Assembly (NCBI GenBank): GCA_949440065.1
Contig: CASRZP010000069.1
Coordinates: 1 to 6,769, forward strand
DNA length: 6,769 bases
From: an uncultured Bacilli bacterium
Lineage (GTDB): Bacteria > Bacillota_I > Bacilli_A > RF39 > UBA660
Direction of reading: 5' to 3'
Part shown: piece by piece, positions 5,744 to 6,769 of the stretch
Layout: each line of letters begins with the position of its first letter
How positions within the stretch are numbered: position 1 is the first letter of the stretch
Notes under the pieces: generated by a model
The model's database searches: none
Told to the model about the DNA's origin: nothing
Seen by the model: the letters and a program-made list of their open reading frames with translations, nothing else
Position numbers and translations under genes: made by a program

Positions 5744-6613
5744 TCACTGATGAGAAAATAAAATTTTACTACCATCCACACTTGGTAATTTTTCCTCATT
5801 AATTTTAGTCACAGAAACTCTTCCTTTATGAAAATCTAGAAGAATTTTCTCTTGGTTCATAATGGCTTCTTTAATGCTTTTGGCCTCTTTACTCGATACC
5901 CCCATAGCAAAAAAGTTCTCTAGAAAGCTTTTGATCATGAGAACATCTTTTAACTTATTATGCTTAAAAGAAAGTTGTTCTTTAATCGTAAACTTTTCAT
6001 AAAAAATACTTTGATAACACTCCTTAAGTAGAAAATCAAATTCTACTAGGTCTACATTTGGTTTAATGTGCTTCATGAAAATATAGTCTTGTTTTAAATA
6101 GTTAAAAACAAAGGAGTCACTGCAAAAAGTAATTTGGTGTTTTAAATAAGTTGCATAATCCCAGTCAAAATAAAATTTTGAAAACATATCTTCATTAAAA
6201 AGATGTGATTCCTTGATGTATGTTGCAATTAAGCGTTGGTGAATTTTTTGATAATGATTAATCTCTTTGGTATAAAATCCTATATTTACCACTGCGGTGA
6301 AATCTAGAATTTCTTGATGAAAGGCAATAAAACGACGAAGTAAGTCATAAATCTCAGTAATTTTTTCATAATTTCTAGGATAAAACTTCAGCCGAATTCC
6401 ACTAGGAATATGTAAAACAATTCCTAAATCGATCATAAAATTTCTACTGCTAGTAATAAAATTTTTTAATTCCTTGGGGTTATATTTAGAAAAGAGGATA
6501 TCACCTTCTAATAAGACATTTCCGTGATGAAAACAATCAAAGGCTCTACTATCATGTGAGTGCATTGTTAAAACTTTATAATTTTCTAATATTTGATTTA
6601 TTCTTTTTTCCAT
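5744..6613 (-). CDS. Unrecognised 289-aa protein upstream of dnaB
   Basis: I do not recognise this family. The protein is soluble-looking and unusually rich in Phe, Tyr, His and Lys. It has an N-terminal His-rich stretch MHSHDSRAFDCFHHG (17-31), then mixed alpha/beta character (GIVLHIPSGIRLKFYPRN, 64-81), and a mainly helical second half (about 85-265) ending in LLDFHKGRVSVTKI. No membrane segment, Walker motif or metal-binding signature that I can name is present. The start is taken at the ATG at 6613, which has AAGGAG 7 nt upstream. The frame stays open to 6739, but that extension runs through the promoter and ribosome site. It lies 54 nt upstream of dnaB in the same direction, so the two may share a transcript. 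YtxC, encoded near dnaB/dnaI in Bacillus, was considered; I cannot match its motifs. Confidence 0.7.
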   Translation of the reverse strand: MEKRINQILENYKVLTMHSHDSRAFDCFHHGNVLLEGDILFSKYNPKELKNFITSSRNFMIDLGIVLHIPSGIRLKFYPRNYEKITEIYDLLRRFIAFHQEILDFTAVVNIGFYTKEINHYQKIHQRLIATYIKESHLFNEDMFSKFYFDWDYATYLKHQITFCSDSFVFNYLKQDYIFMKHIKPNVDLVEFDFLLKECYQSIFYEKFTIKEQLSFKHNKLKDVLMIKSFLENFFAMGVSSKEAKSIKEAIMNQEKILLDFHKGRVSVTKINEEKLPSVDGSKILFSHQ

Positions 6614-6620
6614 CTTTTTT

Positions 6621-6626
6621 CTCCTT
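6621..6626 (-). promoter_or_regulatory. Ribosome binding site that sets the start at 6613
   Basis: AAGGAG on the minus strand, 7 nt before ATG GAA AAA AGA. It argues against the 42-residue N-terminal extension permitted by the open frame. Confidence 0.8.
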
Positions 6627-6638
6627 TTTTCTATTTTT

Positions 6639-6644
6639 ATTATA
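6639..6644 (-). promoter_or_regulatory. -10 box of the 289-aa gene (and possibly dnaB)
   Basis: Perfect TATAAT on the minus strand, with a predicted start about 19 nt before the ATG at 6613. The -35 position at 17 nt reads CAAGAA, a poor match, so an activator or another sigma factor may be needed. The rest of the upstream stretch to the window end (6645-6769) shows no gene and is very AT-rich. Confidence 0.5.
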
Positions 6645-6675
6645 GAAGAAATTAATGGTACTTCTTGTCGAATGG

Positions 6676-6688
6676 TGTCAAAATGACA
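6676..6688. repeat. TGTCA-n3-TGACA inverted repeat, possible operator
   Basis: A perfect 5-bp inverted repeat with a 3-nt spacer, about 31 nt upstream of the -10 box of the 289-aa gene. A related TTGTCG half-site lies at 6665-6670. The position just upstream of a promoter with a poor -35 suits an activator site, but no regulator can be named. Confidence 0.35.
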
Positions 6689-6769
6689 ATAAATTATGAA
6701 AAAATGATAAAATAATAAAAACTTGCTAATAAAAATCAATAGTTTTTAAATAATTTTTTTATACTTTAA

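Noticed and set aside
5714..5746. T-rich stretch after the 289-aa gene as a terminator
   Set aside because: There is a run of seven T on the minus strand, but the only stems are 4-5 bp with large loops or no adjacent T-run, so a terminator between this gene and dnaB is not supported.
6614..6739. 42-residue hydrophobic N-terminal extension of the 289-aa protein
   Set aside because: The open frame runs through a TATAAT box and an ideal AAGGAG site that serves the internal ATG at 6613; the apparent hydrophobic helix is a translation of AT-rich promoter DNA.
6717..6747. AAAAACT...AGTTTTT inverted repeat as a terminator for a gene beyond the right edge
   Set aside because: A 7-bp stem with only one G-C pair and a 17-nt loop in extremely AT-rich DNA is expected by chance; no gene end is visible to attach it to.

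Overview
The window is strongly AT-rich bacterial DNA with Gram-positive signals: GGAGG-type ribosome binding sites, sigma-A-like promoters often with an extended TG -10, a Firmicutes-type DnaB/DnaD replication initiation protein, and a SpoIIIAH-like sporulation protein. Together these point to a low-GC, endospore-forming Firmicute (Bacilli/Erysipelotrichia-like or a neighbouring gut lineage). The exact taxon cannot be read from this window.

Layout: the only plus-strand gene is the 3' half of a PflX-like radical SAM gene (1-465). All other genes are on the minus strand. Read in their own direction, from high to low coordinates, they are: an unrecognised 289-aa protein (6613-5744); dnaB (5689-4382); a single-pass membrane protein of unknown function (4338-3796); an HD-domain hydrolase (3717-3223); tRNA-Arg(CCU) (3214-3138) followed by a strong terminator; a small lipoprotein gene broken by two one-base deletions (3048-2691); a DUF362 protein (2597-1725); a Tic20/DUF4870-like membrane protein (1658-1068); and a SpoIIIAH-like protein (1002-466) that meets the radical SAM gene stop codon to stop codon.

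How the parts relate: the unknown 289-aa gene and dnaB may share a transcript. The membrane protein after dnaB has its own good promoter, whose -35 box lies inside the last codons of dnaB. The HD gene has a good promoter and ends 8 nt before the tRNA, so the two may be co-transcribed. The DUF362 and Tic20-like genes each have their own promoter, and each has a terminator-like hairpin overlapping its stop codon. spoIIIAH is separated from its upstream neighbour by such a hairpin and is not visibly part of a spoIIIA operon.

Overall this is an ordinary, compact chromosomal housekeeping region. I see no CRISPR array, insertion sequence, phage module, toxin-antitoxin pair or defence system. The points most worth a second look are the doubly frameshifted lipoprotein, the isolated spoIIIAH, dnaB without an adjacent dnaI, and the HD/tRNA-Arg arrangement. 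No stretch longer than about 200 bases lacks a gene or gene remnant.
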